64,000 nt of DNA from Pseudobdellovibrionaceae bacterium. GTDB taxonomy: Bacteria; Bdellovibrionota; Bdellovibrionia; Bdellovibrionales; JAMPXM01. Positions 54,602 to 63,804 of the stretch are shown here, one piece after another (position 1 is the stretch's first letter; the number at the start of each line of letters is the position of its first letter). Location: NCBI GenBank assembly GCA_021463345.1, contig JAJTYM010000016.1, positions 1-64,000 on the forward strand, given 5' to 3'. The notes under the pieces are model-generated. The model was not told the origin of the DNA, did not search any database, and was given only the letters and a program-made list of their open reading frames with translations. The translations under genes and the position numbers were made by a program.

Positions 54602-55351
54602 TCATCGATTGGCGACGCGTTTGCCCCTCTTGAGGTTCTCCTGGATGGCCTCGGCTTCCGAGGCGAAGTAGTCCTTCGCGTTGCCGGCGCTCTCGTGGAA
54701 CGCCTTCAGGTGATCGGCGGCTTCCTGGTAGCGGCCTTCCTGCATGAACAAGCGGAGCAAACCGCTCATCGCGCGGACCGGCAGCCGTTCGCCCGAGCCC
54801 GCCACGGATTTGGCGTAGAACTCGAGCGCTTGCGCCTTTTCGCCCGATTTCTCCAGGAGGTCGGCGTAACGGTAAAGGGCCTCGGAATCCCGGCCGCCGG
54901 CCCGCACGTACCAGTCGTACGTCAGCAGGGCGTCGTCGGCGCGGTTCAGGCGCAACCGGAAATCCGCCAGGCGCGAGAGCACGGCCGGATTGCTCGTTTT
55001 TTTGTAGAGCGCGGCGTGCGTCTCCTGGACGCAGTCCCACTTGCCCTGGTCGAAGCACGCTTGGATGACGCGCTCGAGGCCTTGCGCGGAAATCGTGCCG
55101 GTCATCTGCTGGACTTTGAGGACGGGGATGCTCCACATGTGGCCGCCCCAGTTCACGGCGTGCGCGAACAGCACGACGAGGGAGGCGCAGACGACCATGA
55201 ATCCGATGATCGAGCGGTTTTCGCAGGCCCGCTCCGCGCGCGCGCGGGCGCGCTCATCCGTGTAGCCGCAGGAGCAGACGACTGTCTCGCCCAAGCGCCG
55301 GTCCGAACCGATTTCCTGGCCGCAGACGGGACAAAGATTGCCGAACATCAT
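54602..55351 (-). CDS. zinc-ribbon, membrane and TPR protein (249 aa)
   Basis: A zinc-ribbon (CPVCGQ and CSCG) is followed by one membrane segment (IIGFMVVCASLVVLFAHAVNW) and a helical TPR-like domain from about residue 90, with repeats such as ALYRYADLLEKSGEKAQALEF. It probably holds protein partners at the inner membrane. I chose the ATG at 55351, with AAGGAG about 8 bases upstream; a TTG lies two codons upstream. No family name is clear. Confidence 0.75.
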   Translation of the reverse strand: MMFGNLCPVCGQEIGSDRRLGETVVCSCGYTDERARARAERACENRSIIGFMVVCASLVVLFAHAVNWGGHMWSIPVLKVQQMTGTISAQGLERVIQACFDQGKWDCVQETHAALYKKTSNPAVLSRLADFRLRLNRADDALLTYDWYVRAGGRDSEALYRYADLLEKSGEKAQALEFYAKSVAGSGERLPVRAMSGLLRLFMQEGRYQEAADHLKAFHESAGNAKDYFASEAEAIQENLKRGKRVANR

Positions 55352-55681
55352 GGTCAAGCTCCTTCAAGCGTGTTCCTGGTCCGCCGTCGCGGCGGCATCA
55401 GAGCGATGTCGAATCGACATCGGGAGAGCAAGCATGGAGCCCTTGAGCAATCGCGGCGCCATCGCCGGATCGGGCGCAGGCGCCCCCGAGGCGCGGGAGC
55501 GGGGTAGGTTTTTCAAGAAGGGTGCCGCAAAACGGCGGTTCTCGCGCGGCCTCGCCGCAGCGGCGCTCGATCGGGTGAGGAAGGGCCTTACCACCGCGGC
55601 TCTTCTTGCCCCTGGTCGCGATTTCACGAGAAAATCGCTTAAATCTTCATAATCGCCTTTTCACGGCCTCGCGGAGCGCGG
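55352..55681. other. gene-free divergent spacer
   Basis: About 330 bases between two divergent genes, presumably holding both promoters. The notable item is a perfect inverted repeat at 55404-55422. I see no supported gene; an open frame at 55338-55652 lacks a ribosome site and motifs. Confidence 0.4.
55404..55422. promoter_or_regulatory. candidate operator palindrome
   Basis: CGATGTCG-AAT-CGACATCG is a perfect 8-bp inverted repeat with a 3-base centre, lying about 53 bases upstream of the TPR gene start. Its form suits a dimeric regulator. No copy was noticed elsewhere in the window by eye. Confidence 0.4.
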
Positions 55682-55897
55682 ATGAACGATCTCAATCTTC
55701 TCAAACTCGCCATGGGCGTTTGCCTGTTGGGGATCGCGTGGCTCGCCTTTTCCATCTGGTGCGACAGGCTCAGGGGCTTGAAGGGCGAGGATCGCGCGAA
55801 TTTCCTCATGTACAACGTCGCCGGAGGCGCGTGGCTGTTCGCGGTCTTCGCTCTTTGCGGCGGCTTTTACTTCCTGCTCGACCCGATCCTCGGTTGA
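55682..55897 (+). CDS. small membrane protein (71 aa)
   Basis: Two membrane segments (LAMGVCLLGIAWLAFSIWC and GGAWLFAVFALCGGFYFLL) joined by a short charged loop (DRLRGLKGEDRANF). No known family is evident. GCGGAG lies just upstream of the ATG. It converges on the SPW-like gene. Confidence 0.65.
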   Translation: MNDLNLLKLAMGVCLLGIAWLAFSIWCDRLRGLKGEDRANFLMYNVAGGAWLFAVFALCGGFYFLLDPILG

Positions 55898-55921
55898 GCC
55901 GCCCCCGGCGGGTCGGGAGCC

Positions 55922-56332
55922 TCAGCGGGCCAGGGGCGTTTCGTGGGCGATCGCGGCCCTCTCGCTCGGCGTTTTGGCCGCTTCCGTGCGCGTGCGGGTG
56001 AGGGCCACGAGACCCACGGCGCCCAGCCCCATCACGACGTGCAGCGCGTACTGGCCGCCGGTGAGCAGGTCCCGGTACCCGAACAGGGCGGGAGCGAGGA
56101 TGAACAGGACGCCCAAGAGAGCGTCCAGCGCCATGTGCGCGCCGAGAGGAACGACCTTGGCGATCGAGTAGTGGTAGTTGGTGACCAGGCTGTAGACGAT
56201 CAGCGCGGTGCCGCCGATCATGAACAGGTTCGCCGCGGCGGAGACGTGGGCGAAATTGAACAAGAACGGACACACGACCAGGACCACGCCTATCACGTAA
56301 TCGGCCACGTTATGGGTTTTCAAGCTGATCAT
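55922..56332 (-). CDS. SPW-repeat-like membrane protein (136 aa)
   Basis: Four membrane segments with an SPW-repeat-like arrangement: ADYVIGVVLVVCPFLFNFAH, ALIVYSLVTNYHYS, ALDALLGVLFILAPALFGY and HVVMGLGAVGLVALTRT. SPW proteins are bacterial membrane proteins of unknown role. GGAGG lies about 6 bases before the ATG at 56332. Confidence 0.82.
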   Translation of the reverse strand: MISLKTHNVADYVIGVVLVVCPFLFNFAHVSAAANLFMIGGTALIVYSLVTNYHYSIAKVVPLGAHMALDALLGVLFILAPALFGYRDLLTGGQYALHVVMGLGAVGLVALTRTRTEAAKTPSERAAIAHETPLAR

Positions 56333-56540
56333 CGTCCACCTCCTTCAAGCGGCGCTCGGCCGTCGTCGCGGACCCGAGCCCGTGGATCAGCCTCAAGTGA
56401 TACGCTCGCCGCCCTCGAGCCGCAAAGGCGCGGGCCCCGCCTTCGGAGATGGGAAGATACGTTTTGCGATCGAAACGTTTCGCTGACACCGGGGGGGCGT
56501 CGCGCCTCGCCCGCGGCGCGGGCCCGGTGGAAGGGAGGGC

Positions 56541-57065
56541 TCAGCCCGTTCCCGTGCTCAAGTAAGGCTCCCAGGTCTCGGGGACGTTCTCCATGCGGAA
56601 CGTCGGCCTCAGGCTCGGCAGCCAGGCCGGCACCCGCGGTTCGTTGAGAAGCGGCATGTTCGCGCCGAGCGGGGTGCGGTCGCCTTTGCGGTGGTTGCAG
56701 TCGCGGCAAGCGGCGACGACGTTCGTCCAGTCTTTGCGGCCGCTTTTGCTGGCCGGGACGACGTGATCGAGCGTCAGGTCTTTCGGCGCGAACCGCCGAG
56801 CGCAGTACTGGCAGGTGTAGTCGTCGCGGAGGTAGACGTTTTCGCGGGAGAACCTGAGCCGGGCCGCGCGGCGCGGGGCCACGTACGTTTTGAGCCGGAT
56901 CACGCTCGGCAAGCGGTGGCTTTGCCGTTGGCTGCGGACGCTCTCGCCGTGATACTCGAGGACGTCGACTTTGCCTTGGAACCAGAGAATGAACGCCTTT
57001 TGCCAACTGACGAGTTTGACCGGTTGATAGCTCGAGTTGAGGACCAGGGCGCGCCGGCACGATTC
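56541..57065 (-). CDS. HNH endonuclease family protein; no canonical start codon
   Basis: The C-terminal part shows an HNH site: CQYCARRF, LTLDHVVPASKSGRKDW, then NVVAACRDCNHRKGD, with zinc-binding Cys pairs. The first in-frame start, a TTG at 56912, gives only 123 aa, but the same frame is clearly coding upstream: RALVLNSSYQPVKLVSW, FQGKVDVLEYHGESV, SQRQSHRLPSVIRLKTYV. It runs back to a stop near 57150 without any ATG, GTG or TTG. So the gene uses a rare start codon, is frameshifted near its 5' end, or contains a sequence error. I mark the visible coding from 57065. Confidence 0.75.
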   Translation of the reverse strand, partial: ESCRRALVLNSSYQPVKLVSWQKAFILWFQGKVDVLEYHGESVRSQRQSHRLPSVIRLKTYVAPRRAARLRFSRENVYLRDDYTCQYCARRFAPKDLTLDHVVPASKSGRKDWTNVVAACRDCNHRKGDRTPLGANMPLLNEPRVPAWLPSLRPTFRMENVPETWEPYLSTGTG

Positions 57066-57397
57066 GGTGAAGAAGACACCCTCCTTCCGATCGCTTTCCC
57101 TCGCATGATCCGGACACGCGCCACCATGTCCGCCTGCGAGCGATCGGTTTGATCGTCACATACGGATCATCTGAACCACTTCCTTCATCTTGTCTTCGAG
57201 GGGCGTGGTTTTTCAAGGTCTAGTTTCCCCAAATCGCGCGGGGGGCGCGCCGCTCGCGGCTTTCGTCCCGGATTGAGGCGCCCGAGACGGGGTTCCCGAG
57301 ACTTTGCGGAATCGCCGCCAAGACTTCACTTCCGGGGCATGCGGCGGGGCCCGGGGCCGGGGATAAAGGGGCGTGGATGGACAGAGGAGGTTTCCGC

Positions 57398-57703
57398 ATG
57401 GGCGATATTCTCGGCAATTTCGCGACGGTGCTCGGGGGCGTCGGCGGCATACTCATCGGCTTCGCGATCTTGGCGCTTGTTTTCGTCGTCGCGTTCTTGC
57501 CGCTCCTCTTTTGGCTGCGAAACCCGGATCGGCGCGAGCGGCACACCGGGCTGGAGCGCTTCGCCGCGAGCCTGAACACGCCCGACGAGGGTTACGACGA
57601 CCGGATCCCGCTTGCCGACGACGGGGAGCGGGGCCGCGGTCAGGGCGTCGCGCGTTCGACCGCGCCGCCGCCCGATGGCGAGTCGCCGTTTTCGGGGGGA
57701 TGA
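57398..57703 (+). CDS. small membrane protein (101 aa)
   Basis: One hydrophobic region from about residue 10 to 40 (GGVGGILIGFAILALVFVVA), then a charged tail rich in Asp, Arg and Gly. I chose the ATG at 57398, with GAGGAGG about 7 bases upstream; an ATG seven codons earlier is also possible. No family recognised. Confidence 0.6.
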   Translation: MGDILGNFATVLGGVGGILIGFAILALVFVVAFLPLLFWLRNPDRRERHTGLERFAASLNTPDEGYDDRIPLADDGERGRGQGVARSTAPPPDGESPFSGG

Positions 57704-57906
57704 TGCGACAGGCTGGCGCTCGAGGCGCCTGATTCCAGCGTGCCATTCGGCCCCATTGCTACGCTTTCTCGGCGAATGGCGCCGTTTTTTTGCAGTTGTG
57801 ACGACAGGAGCCCGCGCGCTTTGACGAAGGTCGCCGGCGGCCGGCTCAATGGTGGCTCAAAACGCGCTCGGAGGGTCATCCTCGAGCCGCACAGGAGGTC
57901 TAACCC

Positions 57907-58167
57907 ATGGGTCTTCTCATGACGATTCTGGTCGGTTTCATTGTCGGCGTGATCGCCAAATTCCTCATGCCGGGGCGCGATCCGGGCGGCTTCATCATCA
58001 CCATCCTCCTCGGTATCGCGGGCGCGTTCGTCGCCGGTTACCTCGGTCAAGCCTTCGGGCTCTACGCCGCCGGCGAACCGGCTGGGTTCCTCGCTTCGAT
58101 CGTCGGCGCGATGATCCTGCTGTTCATTTATCGCCTGGCCATGGGGCGACGCGAGTTCCCGCGCTGA
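57907..58167 (+). CDS. GlsB/YeaQ/YmgE-type (transglycosylase-associated) small membrane protein
   Basis: An 86-aa protein with three membrane segments and the family text VGFIVGVIAKFLMPGRDPGG, then LLGIAGAFVAGYLGQ and IVGAMILLFIYRL. The family is linked to general stress. AGGAGG lies about 9 bases before the ATG at 57907. Confidence 0.92.
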   Translation: MGLLMTILVGFIVGVIAKFLMPGRDPGGFIITILLGIAGAFVAGYLGQAFGLYAAGEPAGFLASIVGAMILLFIYRLAMGRREFPR

Positions 58168-58305
58168 AGGGCGGCGATGTTTTGGCGGGAGGGTGGAGAA
58201 TGCGGCGCGTTGCCGTCTCTATGGGCCCTCGAGCCGTCATCGTGACAGCGGGGGCGAAAGCTGTTAGCCTGGCATCGTCCATCCAGGTCGCGGAGTTTTG
58301 CATCA

Positions 58306-60207
58306 ATGGCAGGCAGTTCGGGGGCGGGCGGCTCGAGCCCTCCTCAAAGCGGGCGGGGGCCTCTTTGGGCGACGTTGTTGACGGCCCTCGGGGTTGTTTA
58401 CGGCGACATCGGGACCAGCCCGCTTTACGCGCTTCGAGAATGTTTTCACGGACCGCACGCGATCGAGCTCACCGAGTCCACGGTGTTCGGCGTACTTTCG
58501 CTCATCGTCTGGGCTTTGGCTCTCACGATCTCGGTCAAATACATGGTCCTCGTCCTGCGAGCCGATAACCGCGGCGAGGGCGGCATCCTCGCGCTCACCG
58601 CGCTGGCGATTCCGGGCAAGCTTCGCGACAACCGCCCGGTCCTTCTCGGCATCGGCCTCTTCGGCGCCGCGCTCCTGTACGGTGACGGCGTGATCACGCC
58701 CGCGATCTCGGTTTTGTCGGCCGTCGAGGGTTTGACGCTCACCACGCCTCTGTTCGAGCCTTACGTGATCCCGGTTACTTGCGCGATCCTTTTCGGCCTA
58801 TTCTCGGCGCAGAAGTTCGGCACAGCCAGGATCGGCGCGGTTTTCGGCCCGGTCATCCTCTTGTATTTCATCGTTTTGGCCGCGCTCGGCGTCCGCGGGA
58901 TCATCGATAACCCATCGGTCTTCAAGTCCGTCCACCCGTATTACGCGTTCGAGTTCCTGCGCACTCATCAACGGGAGGGGTTTTTCGTCATGGGCGCCGT
59001 CTTCCTCGTCATGACGGGCGGTGAGGCGCTGTACGCGGACATGGGGCATTTCGGCAAAAAGCCGATCCGCCTCGCTTGGTACTCGGTCGTGTTGCCCGGC
59101 CTCGTCTTGAATTATTTCGGGCAGGGCGCTCTGCTTTTGCGGAACCCGTCGGCTGCGGAAAACCCGTTCTACCTCCTCGCGCCGGCGTGGGGCCTCTATC
59201 CGCTCATCGCGCTGGCGATCGCCGCGACCGTGATCGCCAGCCAAGCGGTGATTTCCGGCGTTTTTTCGATGACCCGCCAAGCGATCCAGCTCGGCTACTC
59301 GCCGCGCTTGCAGATCGTGCACACATCGAGCCGGGAGATCGGGCAGATCTACCTGCCGCACGTGAACTGGGCCCTGCTCGTGGTCACGATCTGGTTGGTC
59401 CTGACGTTCCAGTCGAGCTCGGCGCTGGCGTCGGCTTACGGAATCTCGGTTTCGACCACGATGGTGATCACGACGGTCCTCCTGTTCATCGTCTCGCGCC
59501 GGGTCTGGGGTTGGAGCAATTGGCTGGCCGTGCCGGTGATCGCGTTTTTCCTGGCCGTCGATCTGGCGTTTTTCACCGCGAACATCCTCAAGCTCGGTTG
59601 GGGCGGGTGGTTCCCCCTCTTCGCCGGGATTTCGGTGTACACCCTGATGGCGACGTGGCGGCAGGGGCGGCGGATCCTCGCCGATCGGCTGCGCAGCGCG
59701 AGCCGTTCGATCCAGGACTTCCTGCTCGAGATCGGCCCAAAAAAACTCGTGCGCGTGCCGGGCACCGCTATTTTCATGGTGGGCGATCCGGAGACGACTC
59801 CCCCCGCTCTCGTTCACAACGTCAAACACAACAAGGTTTTGCACGAGACGATGGTGGTGCTCACGGTCCTCACCGAGGAGATCCCGCATGTGCGCGGTCA
59901 GGATCGCGTTTTCGTGGAAAAGGTGGCCGACGGCTTTTATCGCGTGATCGCGCATTACGGTTTCATGGATTCCCCCAACGTGCGCGACGTGTTGGAGCGT
60001 TGCCGATTGGCGGGTCTCGACCTGCGCATCGAGGACGTCACGTTCTTCCTCGGACGGGAAACGCTCATCGCGAGCGCCAGGCCCGGCATGGCCACGTGGA
60101 GGGAGAACGTGTTCGCGTTCATGTCGCGGAACGCGCAGCGGGCGACGACCTTCTTCAACATACCGGCCGACCAGGTGATCGAGGTCGGGATGCAGGTCGA
60201 ACTGTAG
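58306..60207 (+). CDS. kup: Kup-type potassium uptake protein
   Basis: A proton-coupled K+ importer of the KUP/HAK/KT family. The start of the core reads GVVYGDIGTSPLYALRECF, the family signature. Twelve predicted membrane segments follow, including LLYGDGVITPAISVLSAVEG. The C-terminal cytoplasmic part (about 500-633) includes VPGTAIFMVGDPETTPP and is typical. The 633-aa length is normal. The start is ATG at 58306 with GGAG about 10 bases upstream. Confidence 0.97.
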   Translation: MAGSSGAGGSSPPQSGRGPLWATLLTALGVVYGDIGTSPLYALRECFHGPHAIELTESTVFGVLSLIVWALALTISVKYMVLVLRADNRGEGGILALTALAIPGKLRDNRPVLLGIGLFGAALLYGDGVITPAISVLSAVEGLTLTTPLFEPYVIPVTCAILFGLFSAQKFGTARIGAVFGPVILLYFIVLAALGVRGIIDNPSVFKSVHPYYAFEFLRTHQREGFFVMGAVFLVMTGGEALYADMGHFGKKPIRLAWYSVVLPGLVLNYFGQGALLLRNPSAAENPFYLLAPAWGLYPLIALAIAATVIASQAVISGVFSMTRQAIQLGYSPRLQIVHTSSREIGQIYLPHVNWALLVVTIWLVLTFQSSSALASAYGISVSTTMVITTVLLFIVSRRVWGWSNWLAVPVIAFFLAVDLAFFTANILKLGWGGWFPLFAGISVYTLMATWRQGRRILADRLRSASRSIQDFLLEIGPKKLVRVPGTAIFMVGDPETTPPALVHNVKHNKVLHETMVVLTVLTEEIPHVRGQDRVFVEKVADGFYRVIAHYGFMDSPNVRDVLERCRLAGLDLRIEDVTFFLGRETLIASARPGMATWRENVFAFMSRNAQRATTFFNIPADQVIEVGMQVEL

Positions 60208-60242
60208 CTCCCGCTCTCCCCAAGATTGACGCGAAACTGAAC

Positions 60243-60264
60243 AAAAAGGTGCGTGTCACCTTTA
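60243..60264. terminator. bidirectional intrinsic terminator between kup and the rhomboid gene
   Basis: AAAGGTG (60245-60251) pairs with CACCTTT (60257-60263), loop CGTGT. On the minus strand it is followed by TTTTTG, a good intrinsic terminator. On the plus strand TTTA follows. It overlaps the rhomboid stop codon. The shape also resembles short palindromic REP-type elements. Confidence 0.55.
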
Positions 60265-61161
60265 GGCGTGGCCGCGTCCCGGTCCCAGGCGGCGTGGTTT
60301 CTTGTGCCCGGGCGGATCGTCATCGTCCTCATCGCCGTCGTCTCGATCGTCCTCGTCCCAGTCGTCGCTGATTTCCGTGAGGCCCTCGACGCCGTCGAGT
60401 TCGTGCACGTCGTCCCAGTCCTCGAAACCGCGCCACCCCGAGGCGTCGGGCGCTTCGCCTTCGCGTCGCCGCTCCATTTCCGCGACGCCCGCGGGATCGG
60501 GCTCGTACTCGAGTTCGGTCTCCTCGAACGCCCGGAGCCGGCGCTGGTTGAGGGCGAAATACAGCGCGCCCGAGAGCAGGCCGACTCCGAGCCCGATGAA
60601 ATGCACCCGGTAACTGACGTTGGGCTCGAAACTGGTCGGGAAAAAGAGCGCCAGCATCACGCCCATCGCGCGCAGGATCCTCTGGGTGAGGCGTAGATCG
60701 CGAGACAGCTGGAAATAAAGGATCAGCCACAGGCCGCCCATCAGGTGCACGAGGCCCGACGCGCCGATCAGCTCCGTGCCCGGAGGGTAGGTGAGCAACG
60801 CGAGCGCGGTCATGGGGATCGCCAGGCTCCAGGCGAGCCAAGGATAGACGGCGTTGCCGAAGTAGCCGTTGAGGAGGTAGCCGAGGATCACGTACATCAG
60901 GCTGTTCGCGAGGAGGTGACCGAGATCGGCGTGCGCGAAGAGAGTGGTGAACAGGCGCCAGGCTTCGCCGTTCTCGAAAACAGCGCGCCGGCTGGCGGGC
61001 ATCCAACTCCCGGATCCGCGCCATTGGCTCCAGTAGAGACCGCTCCCGGCGAAGAGGGCCAGCGTCGTGGCCACGGTCCAAAAACCCGCCTGCGGCCGCG
61101 GCGGTCGCGACAGGAGGGTTTTCAGGACATGGAAGCGGTATTTGAAACCGGACTGCGCCAA
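60262..61161 (-). CDS. rhomboid-family intramembrane serine protease with an acidic tail (299 aa)
   Basis: Catalytic Ser135 lies in LIGASGLVHLMGG (GASG) and the probable His187 in RVHFIGLGVGLLSG. The HADLGHLLANSLMY segment (HxxxN-like) forms the oxyanion part. Six membrane segments are predicted. The C-terminal 75 residues are strongly acidic and disordered (DWDEDDRDDGDEDDDDP). Rhomboids cut membrane proteins within the bilayer; the substrate is unknown. The start is a TTG at 61161 and no ATG lies near. It converges on kup. Confidence 0.88.
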   Translation of the reverse strand: MAQSGFKYRFHVLKTLLSRPPRPQAGFWTVATTLALFAGSGLYWSQWRGSGSWMPASRRAVFENGEAWRLFTTLFAHADLGHLLANSLMYVILGYLLNGYFGNAVYPWLAWSLAIPMTALALLTYPPGTELIGASGLVHLMGGLWLILYFQLSRDLRLTQRILRAMGVMLALFFPTSFEPNVSYRVHFIGLGVGLLSGALYFALNQRRLRAFEETELEYEPDPAGVAEMERRREGEAPDASGWRGFEDWDDVHELDGVEGLTEISDDWDEDDRDDGDEDDDDPPGHKKPRRLGPGRGHA

Positions 61162-61420
61162 GAGATCAGCCCCCGGTCGGTTCGGGCGCGGGTTCCGCGC
61201 CCGTGGCGGTGAGTGAAGCGGCCGAGATGATCGTGAGGGCCGCGCTCAAATGCGAGCTTCGTGAAAACATGGCCCGACCATCGTAGCGCGTGCCGTCGCC
61301 CTTTGTCCAAAAGAAGTCCAGGCTCCAGGCGCGCGTCGAGCGCCCTGTGAGAGACTGTACTCTGATCGCCCCAAACACCCTGAAAGCGCATCTTCGAACG
61401 GGTCGGCTCAAGGAGGAGCT

Positions 61421-62992
61421 GTGCGGATCGGATGGACCCTCGGCGTCGTGGCCGCTTGCCTGGCCTCATTTTCAGCCGACTCATCGGCGCAGGTGCGGTC
61501 GCCGCCGCCCGATTACTGGAAATGCGTGAATCGGGTGGGGGGGAGTTGGGTGTTCGGCCGGGCGCCGAGCGCTTGCGACGCGTCCGGCTTCGGTGATGAC
61601 AAGGTCGTCTGGTCCAAGTACGGGCCGTTGGTTTTCGGCGACGCGCGCGCTTCCGCCACGGAGACGCCACGTTACCTCGAGGAGATGCACGCCGTGATCC
61701 GCGATGCGTCGGCCCACTACCTCCGTCGCCGCAAGCCGCGCGCGTCACCCATCGAAGTCGTCGTCTTCCGCCGCGCGATCCTCGCGCTCGCCCATCAGGA
61801 GAGTTACTGGACCCATTACCGGTTGGCGTCGGACCAGCGTTTGAAGATGATGCGCGGCGATTCCGGGCATGGGCACGGGCTGATGCAGATCGATGACCGG
61901 TTCCATTTCGCCAGGATCTTGGCGGGCGAGGCTTGGGACTTGACCGGCAACCTCGCCTACGCGCTCGATATCTACTACGCGGAATGGGAGCGCGCCGGCC
62001 GCGCCTCCTGCGTCGCGCGCGTCGACGACTACGAGACGCGCGCGCGCGCGGCGTACTCGGCTTACAACGGCGGTCCGGCGCAACTTTGCCGTTGGACCGA
62101 TCCGAACCACAAGTGGGCCCGCAACGACGAGGGGTTCCTGCAGAAATTCCGCGGCCAGACGTGGGGCGCCCGGATCGCCGACCTGAAAAAGCCGGCGGCG
62201 TTCGACGTCGCTTGCGAGCTCGACGGCGGTTCCAATTGCCTCTCGCCGGGCGGCGGAGCCGTCGCGGCCGCGCCTTACCGCGCCTTCCTCGACGAGCGCG
62301 AAGTCGGCGTTTGCGTCGATACCGCGTCGGGAGCCGAATGCGTGGGCGAGGCGCGCGATCTCGCTTGTCTGCCGATCGCGGCGGTCAAGGCTCTCCGCTT
62401 CGACCTCGGCGCCGATCGCGCGCTCGACGGCGCGTCCTTCCGCCGGATCGATCGCCACGAGATGTGCGCCCGTCCGGCCCTCGGGATCCTCCCGGTCGGG
62501 GCCTGGGTTCGCGCGCGCACCGACATCAATCTGCGAGCCACGGCGGGCGGGGGACGGCTTGGCGTCGTGCAAACGGGCGAAGCCGCCCAGGTCCTCGACT
62601 TCGAGGCGCGAGCCGACGAGTCGCTGACCCGCCATTACCGTGTGCGCACCGAAGCCGGGAGAATCGGTTGGGTCTTCGCCGGAGGCGTCGAGACCCAGGC
62701 GAGATACGTGGAAGAGGCGCCGCCGCGGCCGGCCGGCCTCATTCCGCTTTCCCGCGCCCGCATCGTCGCGCCCAACGGCATCAACGTGCGCCGGACCCCG
62801 GCGGGCGAGGAGATCGGCTGGGTGCCGAACGACGCCGTGGCGGAGGTCGTCGGCGTCGTCGCGCGCGGGGCGAACAACGAGATTTATCTGCGGATCGCGG
62901 CGCGCGACGGGGTTGAGGGATTCATCTACTCCGGCCGCGCGTCGCCCGAGCTGACGATGCCTCTTTGGGTGAAGTCGGAGGATGGGCCGTGA
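61421..62992 (+). CDS. exported SLT-type lysozyme-like protein with SH3 domains (523 aa)
   Basis: Signal peptide WTLGVVAACLASFSADSSA. The lysozyme-like domain covers about 110-260, with the likely catalytic Glu127 in ALAHQESYWTHYR, then GHGHGLMQIDD and AYSAYNGGPAQL, as in lytic transglycosylases. Two SH3-like regions follow (GAWVRARTDINLRATAGGG, ARIVAPNGINVRRTPAGEE), which bind cell wall. The start is GTG at 61421 with AGGAGG upstream. It should cut peptidoglycan strands. It is coupled to the next gene (TGATG). Confidence 0.9.
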   Translation: MRIGWTLGVVAACLASFSADSSAQVRSPPPDYWKCVNRVGGSWVFGRAPSACDASGFGDDKVVWSKYGPLVFGDARASATETPRYLEEMHAVIRDASAHYLRRRKPRASPIEVVVFRRAILALAHQESYWTHYRLASDQRLKMMRGDSGHGHGLMQIDDRFHFARILAGEAWDLTGNLAYALDIYYAEWERAGRASCVARVDDYETRARAAYSAYNGGPAQLCRWTDPNHKWARNDEGFLQKFRGQTWGARIADLKKPAAFDVACELDGGSNCLSPGGGAVAAAPYRAFLDEREVGVCVDTASGAECVGEARDLACLPIAAVKALRFDLGADRALDGASFRRIDRHEMCARPALGILPVGAWVRARTDINLRATAGGGRLGVVQTGEAAQVLDFEARADESLTRHYRVRTEAGRIGWVFAGGVETQARYVEEAPPRPAGLIPLSRARIVAPNGINVRRTPAGEEIGWVPNDAVAEVVGVVARGANNEIYLRIAARDGVEGFIYSGRASPELTMPLWVKSEDGP

Positions 62993-63774
62993 TGCGCCGA
63001 GGGCGGGTCATCTTCGGCGCGGCGTTGATCGTCATCTCGGGGATGGTCGTGGGGATCTTCGCCGGCCGGGGGGCGATGCCCCCTTCGGCCCCGCGCGCGA
63101 CGGGCCCCGCGTTCCGTGGCGGGGGGGGCGCGGGGCGCCCCGCGAAAGCGGCGGCGGCTCGCCCGAGGAGGGTGGATCGGAGCCCGGCGGCGGATCGCGG
63201 ATCCGATCCCTTGCGGACCCTGGAGCGGATGGGCGAGTGCTGGCGGACGGATTCTTGCGGGGCTTCCGATGCGGATCCCAGGGCGAACCATTTCGAGGCC
63301 GTCGCGGTCATCAAGGATTCCTTGAACCGTTTGCGTTCCCTCAAGCGCTCCGGCGTGGATTCCGACTTCAGCGGAGTGGCGGGGAAATGGCTGGCGTTCC
63401 CCGACGACCACGTTCGCGAGGCGGCGCTCGGGCTGGCCCGCGAGCACAAACGGTCGGAGGAAATCCTGCGCGCCTTGCTCGCGGGGCTGCGCGAAAGCCT
63501 GAGCGCGCCGCTGTTCGCGGCCGCTCTCGCGGACCTCGGCGCTTACCAACGCATGGGGTACGACCGCGAGATCGCCGCGTTCCTGGTCGAGACCTTGCGT
63601 TCCGGCCCGTTGAAGGCGGGAGAGGCGATCGCCGCCGGGATTCTGCCGCTCCTCACCGAGGGGAACGAGGCCTTGTTCGCCGAAACCGCGGCGTCCCTGC
63701 CGGGGGGCAGCCGCGCGCGGCGGGATCTCGAGTCGGCCCTGGAGGAATTCGAACGCCTCCGTTCCGGCGGCTGA
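62992..63774 (+). CDS. exported or membrane-anchored helical protein (260 aa)
   Basis: An N-terminal membrane segment (VIFGAALIVISGMVVGIFAG) is followed by a Gly/Pro/Ala-rich stretch and a helical domain with HEAT-like periodicity (DDHVREAALGLAREHKRSE). No family recognised. Its ATG shares a base with the upstream stop, so it probably works with the lysozyme-like protein. Confidence 0.7.
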   Translation: MRRGRVIFGAALIVISGMVVGIFAGRGAMPPSAPRATGPAFRGGGGAGRPAKAAAARPRRVDRSPAADRGSDPLRTLERMGECWRTDSCGASDADPRANHFEAVAVIKDSLNRLRSLKRSGVDSDFSGVAGKWLAFPDDHVREAALGLAREHKRSEEILRALLAGLRESLSAPLFAAALADLGAYQRMGYDREIAAFLVETLRSGPLKAGEAIAAGILPLLTEGNEALFAETAASLPGGSRARRDLESALEEFERLRSGG

Positions 63775-63804
63775 TCGCCCCGGGCGCGGGTTCGGGGCGC
63801 GGCT

